From: Lewinellaceae bacterium
Lineage (GTDB): Bacteria; Bacteroidota; Bacteroidia; Chitinophagales; Saprospiraceae
Assembly: GCA_016710765.1 (NCBI GenBank)
Contig: JADJUJ010000006.1
Span: forward strand, 310,001-374,000
Length of the DNA stretch: 64,000 bases
Direction of reading: 5' to 3'
The position numbers were made by a program, and so were the translations under genes. Below are positions 1 through 10,341 of this stretch, in pieces; position 1 is the first letter of the stretch, and each line of letters opens with the position of its first letter. The notes beneath the pieces are model-generated. The model was not told the DNA's origin and ran no database searches. It saw only the letters and a program-made list of their open reading frames with translations.

Positions 1-3000
1 AGCTGATGCCAACGGGTGTGCCACTGCCGGTAAGCACGAAATCGGGGGCATTGCAATGCAATAACCCTGCGGTGCCAGCCTCAGCCACTGGCGGGGTGGT
101 ATTTTCTTGCAAAACCACAGATACCATGGCCGTGCATCCATTTTGTAGGTTGGTAATGGTTAGGTTATACGATCCTGCGGCATTGGCCGTCGGCATCAGG
201 GAATTTGCTCCGCTGCTGATTTGTCCATTCAGGGTGGTCCACATGGCTGAAAAGCCTGGCCCGCTGCTCGAAGCAGAAGCGTCGATCACCGAACTGAAAT
301 TGATGCAGGTAATGGAAGGCGGGGCCGTAGCAATGGCCAGCGGATGCAAGGTGTCTGTGCCTACTGATGTGACATCCGTACTCGTGCAGCCATTGGCTGG
401 GTTGGTTACCTGCAGTACGTACTGTCCGGCGGCGCCTACAAGCGGCATTAACGTCGTTGCACCGGAAAGGACATTTGGCCCGGTCCAAAGGTATTGCATG
501 CCGGAATCAGATCCGGTACCATCCAGGGTGGTTTGCGACTGATTGCAATCCAGCGTGCCCACCGTGCCCGCTTCCGCCACAGGCGACTGAATATCCTGGC
601 TCACCGTTACCGTCGCGGAACCAGTACAGCCATTGACTGTGTTTTGGACCAGCAGTTGGTAACTGCCAGGGGCATCGATTACAGGCCCAAGGGTATTGGT
701 ACCACTTACAAAATGGCCTTCGGCAGTTGACCAGGAAATGCTATAGCCGGCGGGCATATTGACATTGGCGCTCAGGGTCGTTTGCGTGAGCAGGCAATTG
801 AGGGTATTGGGCAGGGCAATGCTGGTTTGTGGGGGCAGGGTGTCGGTCAGCACTGTCGCGTTGGCACTTGCCGTGCAACCGGTTTGGTTGCTGGTAACCA
901 CCAGGGTGTAGGTGCCGGCCTCGGTAGTGCTGAGGTTAGCGGCATTACCCGTCACAGGCCCAAGCCAACTGAAACTGAACCCGGGGCCGGTTGGGGTGCC
1001 GCTGAGCATCACGGTCGGATTGCTGCAGGTAATGGCTTGTGTTGGCGCAATGCTGACATTTGGCGCAGCCAAATTTTGTACCACTGCAATGTTTGTTTGT
1101 GTGCTGCATCCATTTGCCGTGTTGGTGACCACCAGGGTATACGTGCCGGGTGCATCGACTGTAGGTGTAAGGGAGTTGGCGCCACTGAGGATATTCCCTC
1201 CGGTCCAGGCATAGTTGTAATCAGGCCCGGTGCTCCCGGCGCCGGGGAGGGTGATTTGCGTAACCCCGCAGGTCAGGGTATCGGGCGGACCGATGCTGGC
1301 TTGGGGCGTGTTGGCATCGTTGGCTACGGTGATAGCATCCTGGTTGGTACAACCGTTGGTCGGATCGGTAACGGTAACGCCATAAGTGCCGGGGGCGTTG
1401 ATAACTGGTGATGGGGTATTTTGTCCGGAAACAATGTTACCATTCTGACTTTGCCATTGGTAACTAAAACCAGGGTCTGGGCTTACAACCGATAAGGTGG
1501 CCGATGGCATGCTGCAGTTGAGCGTATCCGGTGCGGCAATTGAAAGGCCAGGCGACTGAATGTTTTGTGGCACAGTCACACTGGCCGTAGCAGTACAACC
1601 ATTGGCGGCATCCGTAACAAGCAAATCGTAGTTGCCGGGAGCATCCACCACCGGGAACGGGCTGTCGTTTCCGGATAAAATATTGCCATTTGCACTGGTC
1701 CAGAGGTAATTAATCCCGTTTCCCGAACTGGAAGCAGCGGCATCGAGGGTAATGGAAATGGCTTGGCAGCTGAGGGTATCTGCGGCAGCAATGGTGGCTT
1801 GAGGCGCATTGGTGTCTTCCAGCACCGTTATGCTGGCCTGTGTGCTGCAGCCATTGGCAAGGCTGGTCACTACAACCATGTAGCTGCCGGCGCTTCCAAT
1901 CAGCGGCGTGGCCGTGGAATCACCCAGTAAAAGGCTGCCCGGTGCGCTGGTGGTCCAGAGGTATTGGTAGTTGCCGGCAGTAGCCTGCAAGGTTTGCGCG
2001 GTGGTGGTGCAGGTGAAAATGCCGGGCGCCGAAAGGGTAATCTGTGGCGCAAGGGTATCGCTTTTTACCTGCACCTGGTCGGTGGAAGTACATCCATTGG
2101 CGGTGTTGGTGATGAGCAATTGATACATTCCCGGTGCACCGACTTCTGGTGTTGGGGTGTCAGCGCCATTCAGAATCTGCCCGTTCGCACTGGTCCAAAG
2201 ATAACGATGCCTGGGCCATTGCTCGATCCGGCGCTGCTGAGGAGGATGGTGTTTTGCAAACAGTCCAAGGTGTCTGGGGCAATGGCGTTGGCGGTTACCG
2301 CACTGGAGTCGCTGGGCACGGTAACGGTGCTGTCGGCCATGCAGCCATTCAGCAGGTTGAATACCGTCAGGGTGTAAGTACCGGCAACATTGGCCAGGGT
2401 AGCGATGCTGTCTGGGTTTCCGGATACGCCGGGGCCCGTCCAGGTATAGGAGAAATTGGCCCCCGAACTGCTGCCGCTTCCATCCAAAATGATTTGTGTG
2501 GTTTGGCAACTGAGTGTATCAGGAATGCCAACCACAACTGCAGGTGTTGAATAGTCGGATCCGACGGTATCCTGTGCTGTATTGGTACAGCCGTTGGCGG
2601 AGTTGGTGATGGTAAGGGTGTAAATGCCGGCACTGGTAATTTGCGGGTTCAAAGTACTGTCGCCGGAAGCAATGATGCCGCCGCCGGCGGCGGTCCAAAT
2701 CGGGTTGCTGCCCAAACTGTCGATACTGCCTTGTAGCGTCAGGGAATCTAGGCGCCCGCCAGCGCCAGGATAGAATCCTGCCCGGAGAGTATTGCGCCAT
2801 TGGGGCTGCTCCAGCTGTACACGATTCCGGCGCCGGCACTAGATCCTACGCCGGATAAGGGAATTTGATTTTGAATACAGCTGTAAATGCCAGTGGCCAT
2901 TGCTACCGCTGCCGGAGGACTGTTGGCGGTAGTTACACTCACCTGCGCGGTTGCGGTACAACCTGTGATGTAATTGGTGACGAGCAGATTGTAGGTGCCG

Positions 3001-4217
3001 GGCTGATCGACCACTGCGGTACTGCTGGCGCTGCCCGAAAGGATATTGCCGTTGGCGGTGCTCCATTGGTGGTTGACGGTTCCCTGATTGGCAAAGCCAT
3101 TCAGCGCAACGCTGGTGCCATCGTATTCAAGGGGTTGTGGGATGTTGGTCCAGGTGGAAAGCGGGTTGGGGCTTTCAATGACATTGACGGTGGCGGTTTT
3201 GGTGCATTGGCCGCTCCCGTAATCGTAGCTGACCGTAAGCGTATAGCTGCCGGCCTGGTTCACCACAGGCATGAGGGTATTGGCGCCCGAAACGACGTTG
3301 CCGTCGAAGGTTTCCCAGAGGTAGGAGATATTGGGGCCAGTACTGGAGCCCGTGCCGTTGAGGGTGTAACTGGCGCCAGCGCAAGGGATAAGCGCTACAA
3401 TTGGACTGGCTACGGCTTGAACAGTAATGACGTTTACGGTAACTGTATCGGTAACGGTGCAAACCGGGTACAAGGCTACATCGTCGATCGCAAAATCGTT
3501 GTTGGCGCCCGTTACGGTGATATCTTCCAGACAAATGTCTGCGGTGGTACTGCTACCACTGTTCCAGGTGGTGGAGAACTGCACCCAGTTGCAGGTTTGG
3601 GATGGAGCTTGTTTGATACCTACGACCGTACCATTGATGGTAAACCGAATGTTGGCCAGGGGCGCGGCGCCGTTAGTGGAGGTTATCCAGGTGGAGAGCA
3701 CATAAGTGGAATTGGGCACAACGGAAACCGTTTGGCACCACAACAACTCATTGGGTACATCAGAACCATCGATGATCATGTAATTGCCGGAACCGGAAGT
3801 ATGGTCAGGACATTGGGCCCAGAAGGCAAACGTAGGGTTTGGCGCAATTTCATAGGAGCCAAAGGGAGGGCCTGTGAATCCCGGATTATAGTCGTAATCG
3901 GAGGTGAAGCCAACATTTCCCTGCTCGAAGTCGCCGTTAAAAATCAGGTTGGTGCTGTAGTCAATGGCAGTTGCCTTCAAGACATAATTGGCGGTGGTGG
4001 CAGTTGTAACGCTGGGTGTCAGCGTATTGGAGCCCGACATACCCGTCAGAGGAGTCCACATAAAATTCAGGTAGGGACCGTCAATGTTGCCGTTCAGGGT
4101 GACAGGCGTTGGCGGAAAGCAGGAAAACTGGTCTTCACCAGCATCCACAGTAATGGGGCACTGGGCAGTAACTGTAAAGCCCAATGAAAGCAGCAGTAGG
4201 GTAGAAAATAGACGCAT
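1..4217 (-). CDS. Giant secreted multi-repeat adhesin, C-terminal part off-window, frame-broken
   Basis: Starts at 4217 with signal peptide MRLFSTLLLLSLGFTVTAQ; an in-frame ATG at 4268 would add 17 residues that do not look like a signal. Residues about 20-110 form a first Ig-like unit, then a jelly-roll/CBM-like domain (FNGDFEQGN ... NDFAIDDVALYP). After that come tandem repeats of about 85 residues, each with PGTYTLTV, a NGCT cysteine, a second Cys after D(T/S)L, a GSGSS loop and WTG..G.ILSG. I followed the repeats to the left edge by reading all three minus frames. The frame changes near 2745, where about half a repeat is also missing, and near 2203, where one base is missing so that GI-V-YLWTSANGQ is split. 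The family is typical of Bacteroidota surface adhesins. The C-terminus, where a type IX sorting domain would lie, is outside the window. Confidence 0.8.
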
Positions 4218-4348
4218 ATGCAGCAAGATCAAGAGATATGGACTGCAATAATAGCATTTAAATGCCATAATGGGCCCTGAATTGGGGCGCCCAGTGTCTG
4301 AAACCTGCGTTGGCTATTTTTTTACCCTGCAGGATATTACCTTAAGTT

Positions 4349-5464
4349 CTAACGTACCAGCTCCTCCAGCAGGCCGAACGACATGGTCATGCCGGCGCCA
4401 CCCAAACCGTTGACAACAACAACGCCAGGTTCTGGTCGGCCCACATATTCCGTGTTGCCATCGGTGCATTTGGCATAGGTACCATTCCAGTATTCCGCTA
4501 TTTTTATTTCAGGAAACATTGCAAACTCCGACAGGTAACCCAGCACCAGGTCGTTCAGTGATTGCTGGTCGAAGGGATCCAGGTGCAGTCCGTATTCGTG
4601 GGTATCGCCGAGCGTAATTTCACCCATACCGTTTTGGGAAACCAGCACATGCACCCCATGAGCGAGATGTTCTGGATAGCGCGCAGCATAGAGCGTTTTG
4701 AGCGGGGCCAGGCTTTCCAGGTTTTCGAAAGCCCGGTAATGGATCAGGGTGAGCCCTGCTGAAAGCGAAGCGCCAATGTTCCAATTGTTGGGTTGCGCGG
4801 TGGTGCGCATCATCTGGAGTTTGCATTTGGTGATTGGTGCACTGTTGAACACCTCAGGATAAAGGGTTTCAAAGTCTTGTCCGCTGCAAATCCAGACCTC
4901 ATCCGCCTGATAGCGTTGGGTACCGGCCCATACGGCAGGGTGTTTTACCCGATTTACCACCTGGCCAAAAATAAAATGTATCCCATATTTTTCCGTCAGC
5001 AAGGCTGGGAGGAGTCGGATGGCCTCTCTGGGGTCGACGATCATTTCGTCGTCGCTCCACAAAGCACCCAGGAGTCCGTCGGCCTTCAAAGCAGGCGATT
5101 GCTCAACGGCCTGTGCAGCACTTAGCAAACGAGCAGTCGATCGGCCATCTTTTTGCATAAACTCCTCCAGCACCGCCATTTCTTCAGGCAACCGTGCTGC
5201 CAGCAGGGAGCCCGTTTTCCGGTGCCAGATTCCGGCCTCGGTCAACAGCGATTTCCATATTTCCCGGCTTCGCATGGCGCGCGTGTACAAATGTCCGTTG
5301 GGCTGCCCAATTGGCCAGACCATGCCAAAATTTCGAATGGATGCGCCTATGGCTTTCGGATGGCGTTCAAATACGGTAACATCATATCCTTTTACTGCCA
5401 GGGCACGGGCTGCGGCGAGCCCCACAATCCCGGCGCCGACGACAATAGCAGATGGTTTAGCCAT
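4349..5464 (-). CDS. FAD-dependent oxidoreductase, TIGR03364-type (phosphonate cassette)
   Basis: A 371-residue DAO-fold flavoprotein. The N-terminal Rossmann motif is VVGAGIVGLAAARAL (about residues 8-22), followed by FERHPKAIGASIRNFGMVWP. The GASIRNFGMVWPIGQP stretch is the hallmark of the TIGR03364 group, which lies beside phosphonatase-like hydrolases. The C-terminal GGAGMTMSFGLLEE closes the FAD site. Its start overlaps the transporter stop by 8 bp, so it is translationally coupled as the last gene of a three-gene operon. Related flavoenzymes oxidise 2-aminoethylphosphonate-like amines; by context this enzyme would deliver a phosphonoaldehyde to the hydrolase encoded at 6703-7392. The exact substrate is inference. 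Confidence 0.88.
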   Translation of the reverse strand: MAKPSAIVVGAGIVGLAAARALAVKGYDVTVFERHPKAIGASIRNFGMVWPIGQPNGHLYTRAMRSREIWKSLLTEAGIWHRKTGSLLAARLPEEMAVLEEFMQKDGRSTARLLSAAQAVEQSPALKADGLLGALWSDDEMIVDPREAIRLLPALLTEKYGIHFIFGQVVNRVKHPAVWAGTQRYQADEVWICSGQDFETLYPEVFNSAPITKCKLQMMRTTAQPNNWNIGASLSAGLTLIHYRAFENLESLAPLKTLYAARYPEHLAHGVHVLVSQNGMGEITLGDTHEYGLHLDPFDQQSLNDLVLGYLSEFAMFPEIKIAEYWNGTYAKCTDGNTEYVGRPEPGVVVVNGLGGAGMTMSFGLLEELVR

Positions 5465-6728
5465 GATTTAATGGTTGTTTTTTGAAAAAATACCACCAGG
5501 ACCCCGACATCAGAACTATCCCGGCCAATGAGCAATAAATGAGCAAGTCTTGTAAAAAAATACTCCAGGATAACCTGACTTCCATGAACTCCCGTACAAA
5601 CAGCACACTCACACTTCCCAGGTAACCAAAGGCGTCGGCGATGTACATGATAAAACCCACATTGCCCGGGTATTTGAAATTGGCCAGGAGCCGATCGAAC
5701 AACAGGCAATTAAAGGGCACATATCCAAGGAACAAACCCAAGCCTGCAAGTGTAAACCAGCTCGTGGCAGACAGCCAATGCCATTGAAAAAACAGGGTGC
5801 TGAACAAGGCGATAAAAAAGCCACCAACCACAAAAGCATGGTTGTAGAACATGGCCCGGAAGTTATTTTGAACCAACACCAACAGGCTCATGACCACCAA
5901 AATACCCAGGGTCACCGGGATTTCGGTTGCTGTAAAAATAGCGGCATTGTTCCCCAGCCCCAGGTCCGCCCAAATTTCTGCAGCAAAATTATCCCGCACA
6001 TCCCGCAAAACAGTGAGCAACAGGTAGGTCAGTACCATCAAAACCAGCCCTGGTTTAAAACGCGAAACAAAATCATTCCTGTCTGCTGCCGACATAGCCT
6101 TGCGCACTGTTCGTTGCGCCCGGTCTTCTGCCGTCGGAGGGGGCACTTTTTCTAATAACCAACTGAACATGAAAACCGGAAGGATAAATATAGAACCCGT
6201 TGCAAAGGGCATCCAAAACTCGCCAACACCAACTTGTAGCATTAGCCATTTTCCCACCGATTTGACCAGCCCGGAAGAAAAAATAAAACTACTGGCCAAC
6301 ACCGCGCCTAGCAGCTCCGTGGTGCGCCGACCCTCCAGATAACTAAAAACCACCCCGAATACCATTCCCAACGGCAGACCATTTAAAAACAGAAAAACGA
6401 TGTTCCAGGGCGCCGGAACCAGGGCGAAGCCCAGTAAGGCCAGCCATGCCGTGCCGATCAGCAGCAGGATAACCTGCCGTCGGCCAACTGTTTTTAGTTC
6501 TGCAATAAACCGGATGCCAATAAATTTACTGAGGGCGTATCCAAGGGTTTGTGCAAGCACCAGCCAGATTTTAAAGTCTATCCCTGCCAGTTGATACCCC
6601 GAAAAAGTGGCAGCCGTAAAGGGTTTCCGAAATGCATACATGGAGGCATAAACACAGAATGCAGCGATGGCAGCGATTATCGGTGTCCAGCGTTGAGCGG
6701 GCTTAGTCAAAATCGCTGATGCGTTCAT
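5457..6728 (-). CDS. DUF5690-family MFS transporter
   Basis: A 423-residue protein with about 12 hydrophobic segments. It begins with a helix containing AAFCVYASMYAFRKPFTAATF, typical of DUF5690, a major-facilitator relative resembling hexose-phosphate and glycerol-phosphate antiporters. It ends in a short basic tail (WWYFFKKQPLNHG). The start lies 26 bp inside the hydrolase gene and the stop overlaps the flavoenzyme start by 8 bp, so the three genes are one transcription unit. From the neighbours the likely cargo is an organophosphonate or its breakdown product. A shorter start is possible because the 26-bp overlap is unusually long. Confidence 0.85.
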   Translation of the reverse strand: MNASAILTKPAQRWTPIIAAIAAFCVYASMYAFRKPFTAATFSGYQLAGIDFKIWLVLAQTLGYALSKFIGIRFIAELKTVGRRQVILLLIGTAWLALLGFALVPAPWNIVFLFLNGLPLGMVFGVVFSYLEGRRTTELLGAVLASSFIFSSGLVKSVGKWLMLQVGVGEFWMPFATGSIFILPVFMFSWLLEKVPPPTAEDRAQRTVRKAMSAADRNDFVSRFKPGLVLMVLTYLLLTVLRDVRDNFAAEIWADLGLGNNAAIFTATEIPVTLGILVVMSLLVLVQNNFRAMFYNHAFVVGGFFIALFSTLFFQWHWLSATSWFTLAGLGLFLGYVPFNCLLFDRLLANFKYPGNVGFIMYIADAFGYLGSVSVLFVREFMEVRLSWSIFLQDLLIYCSLAGIVLMSGSWWYFFKKQPLNHG

Positions 6729-7392
6729 TATAGCGCAAAATAAGATCCGTTACTTCTTCCAGTGTTTCTGCAAAAAAATCGGGGTCTCCAGGCGCTAATT
6801 CTTCCTGGGTAAAAGCGCCAGAACTGATGCTGATGACCAGGGCTGCTTCGGCATTGCGGCCTTCCTGGATGTCGGAAAGGGTATCCCCAATCTTTACCAC
6901 TTGTTCCGTTGATTCAATGCCAGTGGCCTCCATCAGGTATTCGATCATGTCGGGATAGGGCCGGCCTCTGCCCACCATATCGCTGGCTACCCAAGCGTCT
7001 ATTCGGTCGCGCCAGGCAAGCCGGTCGAGAATCGCTTCGGTGATGTCACGGGAAAATCCAGTGTCCAGTGCCACTTTAATCCCGGCATCCTGGAGCCGTT
7101 CGAAACACGCTTCCGCATGGTCTGCCGCACCTACTTCAGGACTATTCCGGTAGTGGTTAAGCATAATGTCTAAAAATGCCGGAAATATCTTTTCCAGCAA
7201 ATCAGCCGGCGCCTGGTAACGTTCCAGCAACGCCTCAATTGCGATGGGCTTTGGATAACCCATGACGTCATTGGCGTCCTTTCGGGTAACCGTCACCCCA
7301 AATTGTTCCATGGCTTGCATGAGGGCATGGTGGACATTGTCGTTGTCGCGAACGGTGGTTCCGGCCATGTCAAATACCGCGAGTTTGATCAT
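6703..7392 (-). CDS. Phosphonatase-like HAD hydrolase (PhnX-like, TIGR03351-type)
   Basis: A 229-residue HAD-superfamily protein. Motif I is VFDMAGTTVRD, with nucleophile Asp8 and Ala at +2, as in phosphonoacetaldehyde hydrolase and unlike most phosphatases, which have Asp there. The cap carries MGYPK with Lys48, in the place of the MGLLK Schiff-base lysine of PhnX. Motif II/III is DTGFSRDITEAILDRL and motif IV is VKIGDTLSDIQEGRNA. It is the promoter-proximal gene of the cassette, followed by the transporter and the flavoenzyme. The predicted reaction is C-P bond cleavage of phosphonoacetaldehyde or a close analogue in the cytoplasm. The substrate is inferred from motifs and context. Confidence 0.87.
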   Translation of the reverse strand: MIKLAVFDMAGTTVRDNDNVHHALMQAMEQFGVTVTRKDANDVMGYPKPIAIEALLERYQAPADLLEKIFPAFLDIMLNHYRNSPEVGAADHAEACFERLQDAGIKVALDTGFSRDITEAILDRLAWRDRIDAWVASDMVGRGRPYPDMIEYLMEATGIESTEQVVKIGDTLSDIQEGRNAEAALVISISSGAFTQEELAPGDPDFFAETLEEVTDLILRYNERISDFD

Positions 7393-7550
7393 ATTGCAGT
7401 TGTTTCAAGCAAAAATATCAGCTCCCCGTGGCGCATGCTAGCCCTCACGGCAGACTTAATAATTCGGTAATCCTAACTTAATATAAAAGGAGGCCCCGGG
7501 TGTTGGGAAACGCCCTATTTTGGTGCTTTATTCATCATTTGTACGACTAT

Positions 7551-10285
7551 ATGAAACGTGTTTTCCAATTCTCCGGGCTGGTATGGCTATTCCTTACGGC
7601 CGGGTTGCAGGCGCAAACCATACAAACCCTCATGGTTCCCGCCGCGACGCCTACTGCGTTATTGACACCGCTGGCGCCAGCGTGCTGCCCAGCGGACGCT
7701 ATGTCACCCCCGCGGGTAAGATCGCTCGGATTGCACGCGGAGCCTTCGGCCTGTCTGTTTCGCCTGATCATACACAGGCGCTTGTACTCCACAACAACGG
7801 CATATTAACCCTGGTGCAATTGAACGATGCCCTGACAGCGCGGCAACAACCCGCGGCTGCGACCATTGTGGCTATGGCCATGCAACAAAAACGGTTTAAC
7901 CCCTCCGCGTATTTGGGTGTTGACTGGATCGACAACCAATACGCTTGCCTGAGTGGGGGCGACGATGGTTCCGTGGTAATATGGGACACCAGGTCCATGC
8001 AAAAAACCGACAGTATTTCCCTAAACGGTATGTGCCAGGGTACTCGATATGAGGATGCTTTTACCTCCGATCTGTGCATCGACCGCGCCCGAAACCTGCT
8101 CCTGGTACTCGATCGGGCCAACAATCGGCTGGTTAAAGTTGACTTGTCCAGTCGAAGCATGCTCGCTTCCATTCCGGTTGGCAGGATCCCTTTTGGTATT
8201 TCCCTGACTGCCGATGGCAAAAAAGCGCTTGTGGCGAATGTCGGATTGTATGATTATCCCCTCATTCCCGGTGTAACGCCCGACAACAAGGACTCCATGA
8301 TGATGCAATTCCCTTTTTACGGTCTCCCATCTGAAGAAGCGGAAGAAGGTATCACGCTCCCCGACGGTCGTTTTATCCCAGGCCTCGGTTCTGCCCTGGC
8401 TGAGGAGGCCATGAGCGTTTGGGTGGTTGATCTTGATAAAAATGAGGTTGACGCCAAGTTTAAAACCGGCTATCAGATTGGCGAAAAACTGGAAGAAACA
8501 GAAATCGTGGGCGGCGCTAGTCCGAACTCCGTAGCCATTGGTTCCCGGTATGCCTATGTTTCGAATGCTACCAACGACCTGATTTCTGTGATCGACCTAA
8601 AGCGGAATAAAATAGTCCGTGAGGTTAAATTAACAACCAACCGCCGTCTGGACCATTTCCGTGGTGTAATGCCTTTCGGTTTATGCCTTTCTGCCGATGA
8701 AAAAACCTTGTATGTTGCCTGTCTGGGATTCAACGCAGTGGCCGTAATCGATACGCGGAAAGGGGCAGTAAGAGGCTACATCCCAACGGGCTGGGGGACT
8801 ACCAGGGTTGAATTGACAGACAACGACAGCACCCTGCTCATCCTCAGCGCACGCGGCTACGGCGCTGGCCCCAACGGCGGAACCAATTTTGTAGCCCCGG
8901 CCCGCGGAACCTACATTGGTGACATTCAACTGGGTACCTTTCAGGCGGTACCAGTGCCCGATCAGGCTGTTTTGGCAACCTATACCCAACAAGTACTCAA
9001 CAATACATTCAGGCAGATACAACTCACCGACGATGGCCGCAACCCTTGCCCTCCCATGCCTGGTTTGCGCCGCAGTCCGATCCGGCACATCGTATACATC
9101 ACCAAGGAAAACCGTTCGTTTGACGAGGTGTTGGGCCAAATGCCAGGCGCCAAGGGTGATCCCGGTATCGCGCGTTTTGGCGTTGGGGTAGATATTGTCA
9201 CGGCAACCGATACCATACGGAATGCCTCCGTAATGCCCAACCACCAGGCCATTGCTGCACAGTGGGCCTTTTCCGATAATTTTTACTGCGATTCTGATGC
9301 CAGCATACACGGCCACCATTGGATGGTGGGCACCATGCCCAATGAGTATGTAGAAGCCAATTACCCGGCCAGGTCAGGGTTTAACCCGTTTTCCAAGGCG
9401 CCTGGACGCCGAATGCCGACAACGATCGGCGGTATCGATCCGGAAGACTACAACGAAATCGGCGGCCTGTGGGAAAACCTGGCCAGAAACAATATCTCCT
9501 TCTATTCTTTTGCACAAAGCAATGAATTTGCGGGGAATTACGAGGAGTGGAACGATACCCTTTTCGGTACGGCGCACCCGGTTCCATGGCCCTTGCCCAA
9601 GGTATTGTTTGATCGGAGCTGCCGCGATTACGCGGGTTTTAACATGAACATCCCCGACCAGTTTCGCGTCATTCAGTTTGAACGGGAATTCCAGCAGCGC
9701 TGGTTGTCAGGTGCAGAGCCCTTTCCGCAGTTCGTGTCGATGCAGTTGCCCAACGACCATGGTACCCGCCCCCGGCCCGAAGATGGCTACCCCTTCCAGC
9801 ATTCCTATATGGCCGACAACGACTTGGCCTTGGGGCGTGTCCTGGAAATTCTGAGCCAATCGCCCTGGTGGGACAGCACCCTGGTCATCATCACCGAAGA
9901 TGATCCGCAGGGTGGGGTAGACCACATCGATGCGCACCGCAGTATTCTGATGATGGCCGGGCCTTATGTCAAACAAGGTTATGTTTCCCACCGGCATGCC
10001 AATTTCGGTTCTATTTTGCGGACCATTTACACCTTGCTGGATATACCACCGGTCAATCAATACGATGCGACGGCCACCTTACTGGACGATTTTTTTACCC
10101 CGGATGCCAACGTAGCGGCTTATCAAGCGTTGGCTCATGACCCAAGGGTGTTTCAACCCGAGCAAAGTTTGAAAAAATACAACCGCCAATTCAACTGGCG
10201 TGCTGTACGGCAGGGGCTCCAACTGGACGATGAAAGCGAGCAGCGGGTTGAGTTTTATGGGCAGCAAAAATATTCACCACATTAG
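7551..10285 (+). CDS. Secreted YncE-type beta-propeller / alkaline phosphatase-family phosphoesterase (one frameshift)
   Basis: Signal peptide MKRVFQFSGLVWLFLTAGLQAQ starts at 7551. The frame is lost near 7640, where one base is missing in the GCCGCG stretch. The rest is open to 10285 and, with that base restored, gives 911 residues. Residues about 35-480 are YncE/WD-like propeller blades (VLPSGRYVTPAG, DRANNRLVKVDL, SRYAYVSNATNDLISVIDL, CLGFNAVAVIDTR). The C-terminal half is a PF04185-type phosphoesterase: HIVYITKENRSFDEVLGQMPG, SDNFYCDSDASIHGHHWM, PNDHGTRPRPEDGYP, VIITEDDPQGGVDHIDAHRS. The role is periplasmic or surface phosphoester hydrolysis. It is divergent from the phosphonate cassette across about 160 bp, so shared phosphate-starvation control is plausible. 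Confidence 0.85.
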
Positions 10286-10334
10286 ACCTATTAGAATGAA
10301 AAAACGGTTTTCTAATTTGCCTAATGTGGTGAAA
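10266..10334 (-). terminator. Rho-independent terminator between convergent genes
   Basis: A perfect 13-bp inverted repeat (TTCACCACATTAG at 10273-10285 and CTAATGTGGTGAA at 10321-10333) encloses a second stem (ATTAGAA/TTCTAAT). Read on the minus strand, the hairpin is followed by TATTTTTG, which fits termination of the cytochrome gene. The left arm contains the stop codon of the phosphoesterase gene. Confidence 0.7.
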
Positions 10335-10341
10335 AAAAATG

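Noticed and set aside
6..1411. Long plus-strand open frames across the left edge
   Set aside because: They are mirror images of the minus-strand adhesin repeats; the minus translation gives regular Ig-like repeats with conserved Cys, Gly and Trp, the plus one does not.
2865..4187. 440-residue plus-strand open frame
   Set aside because: Entirely opposite the adhesin N-terminus, no ribosome site or recognisable motif; Gly/Val-rich shadow of the repeat composition.
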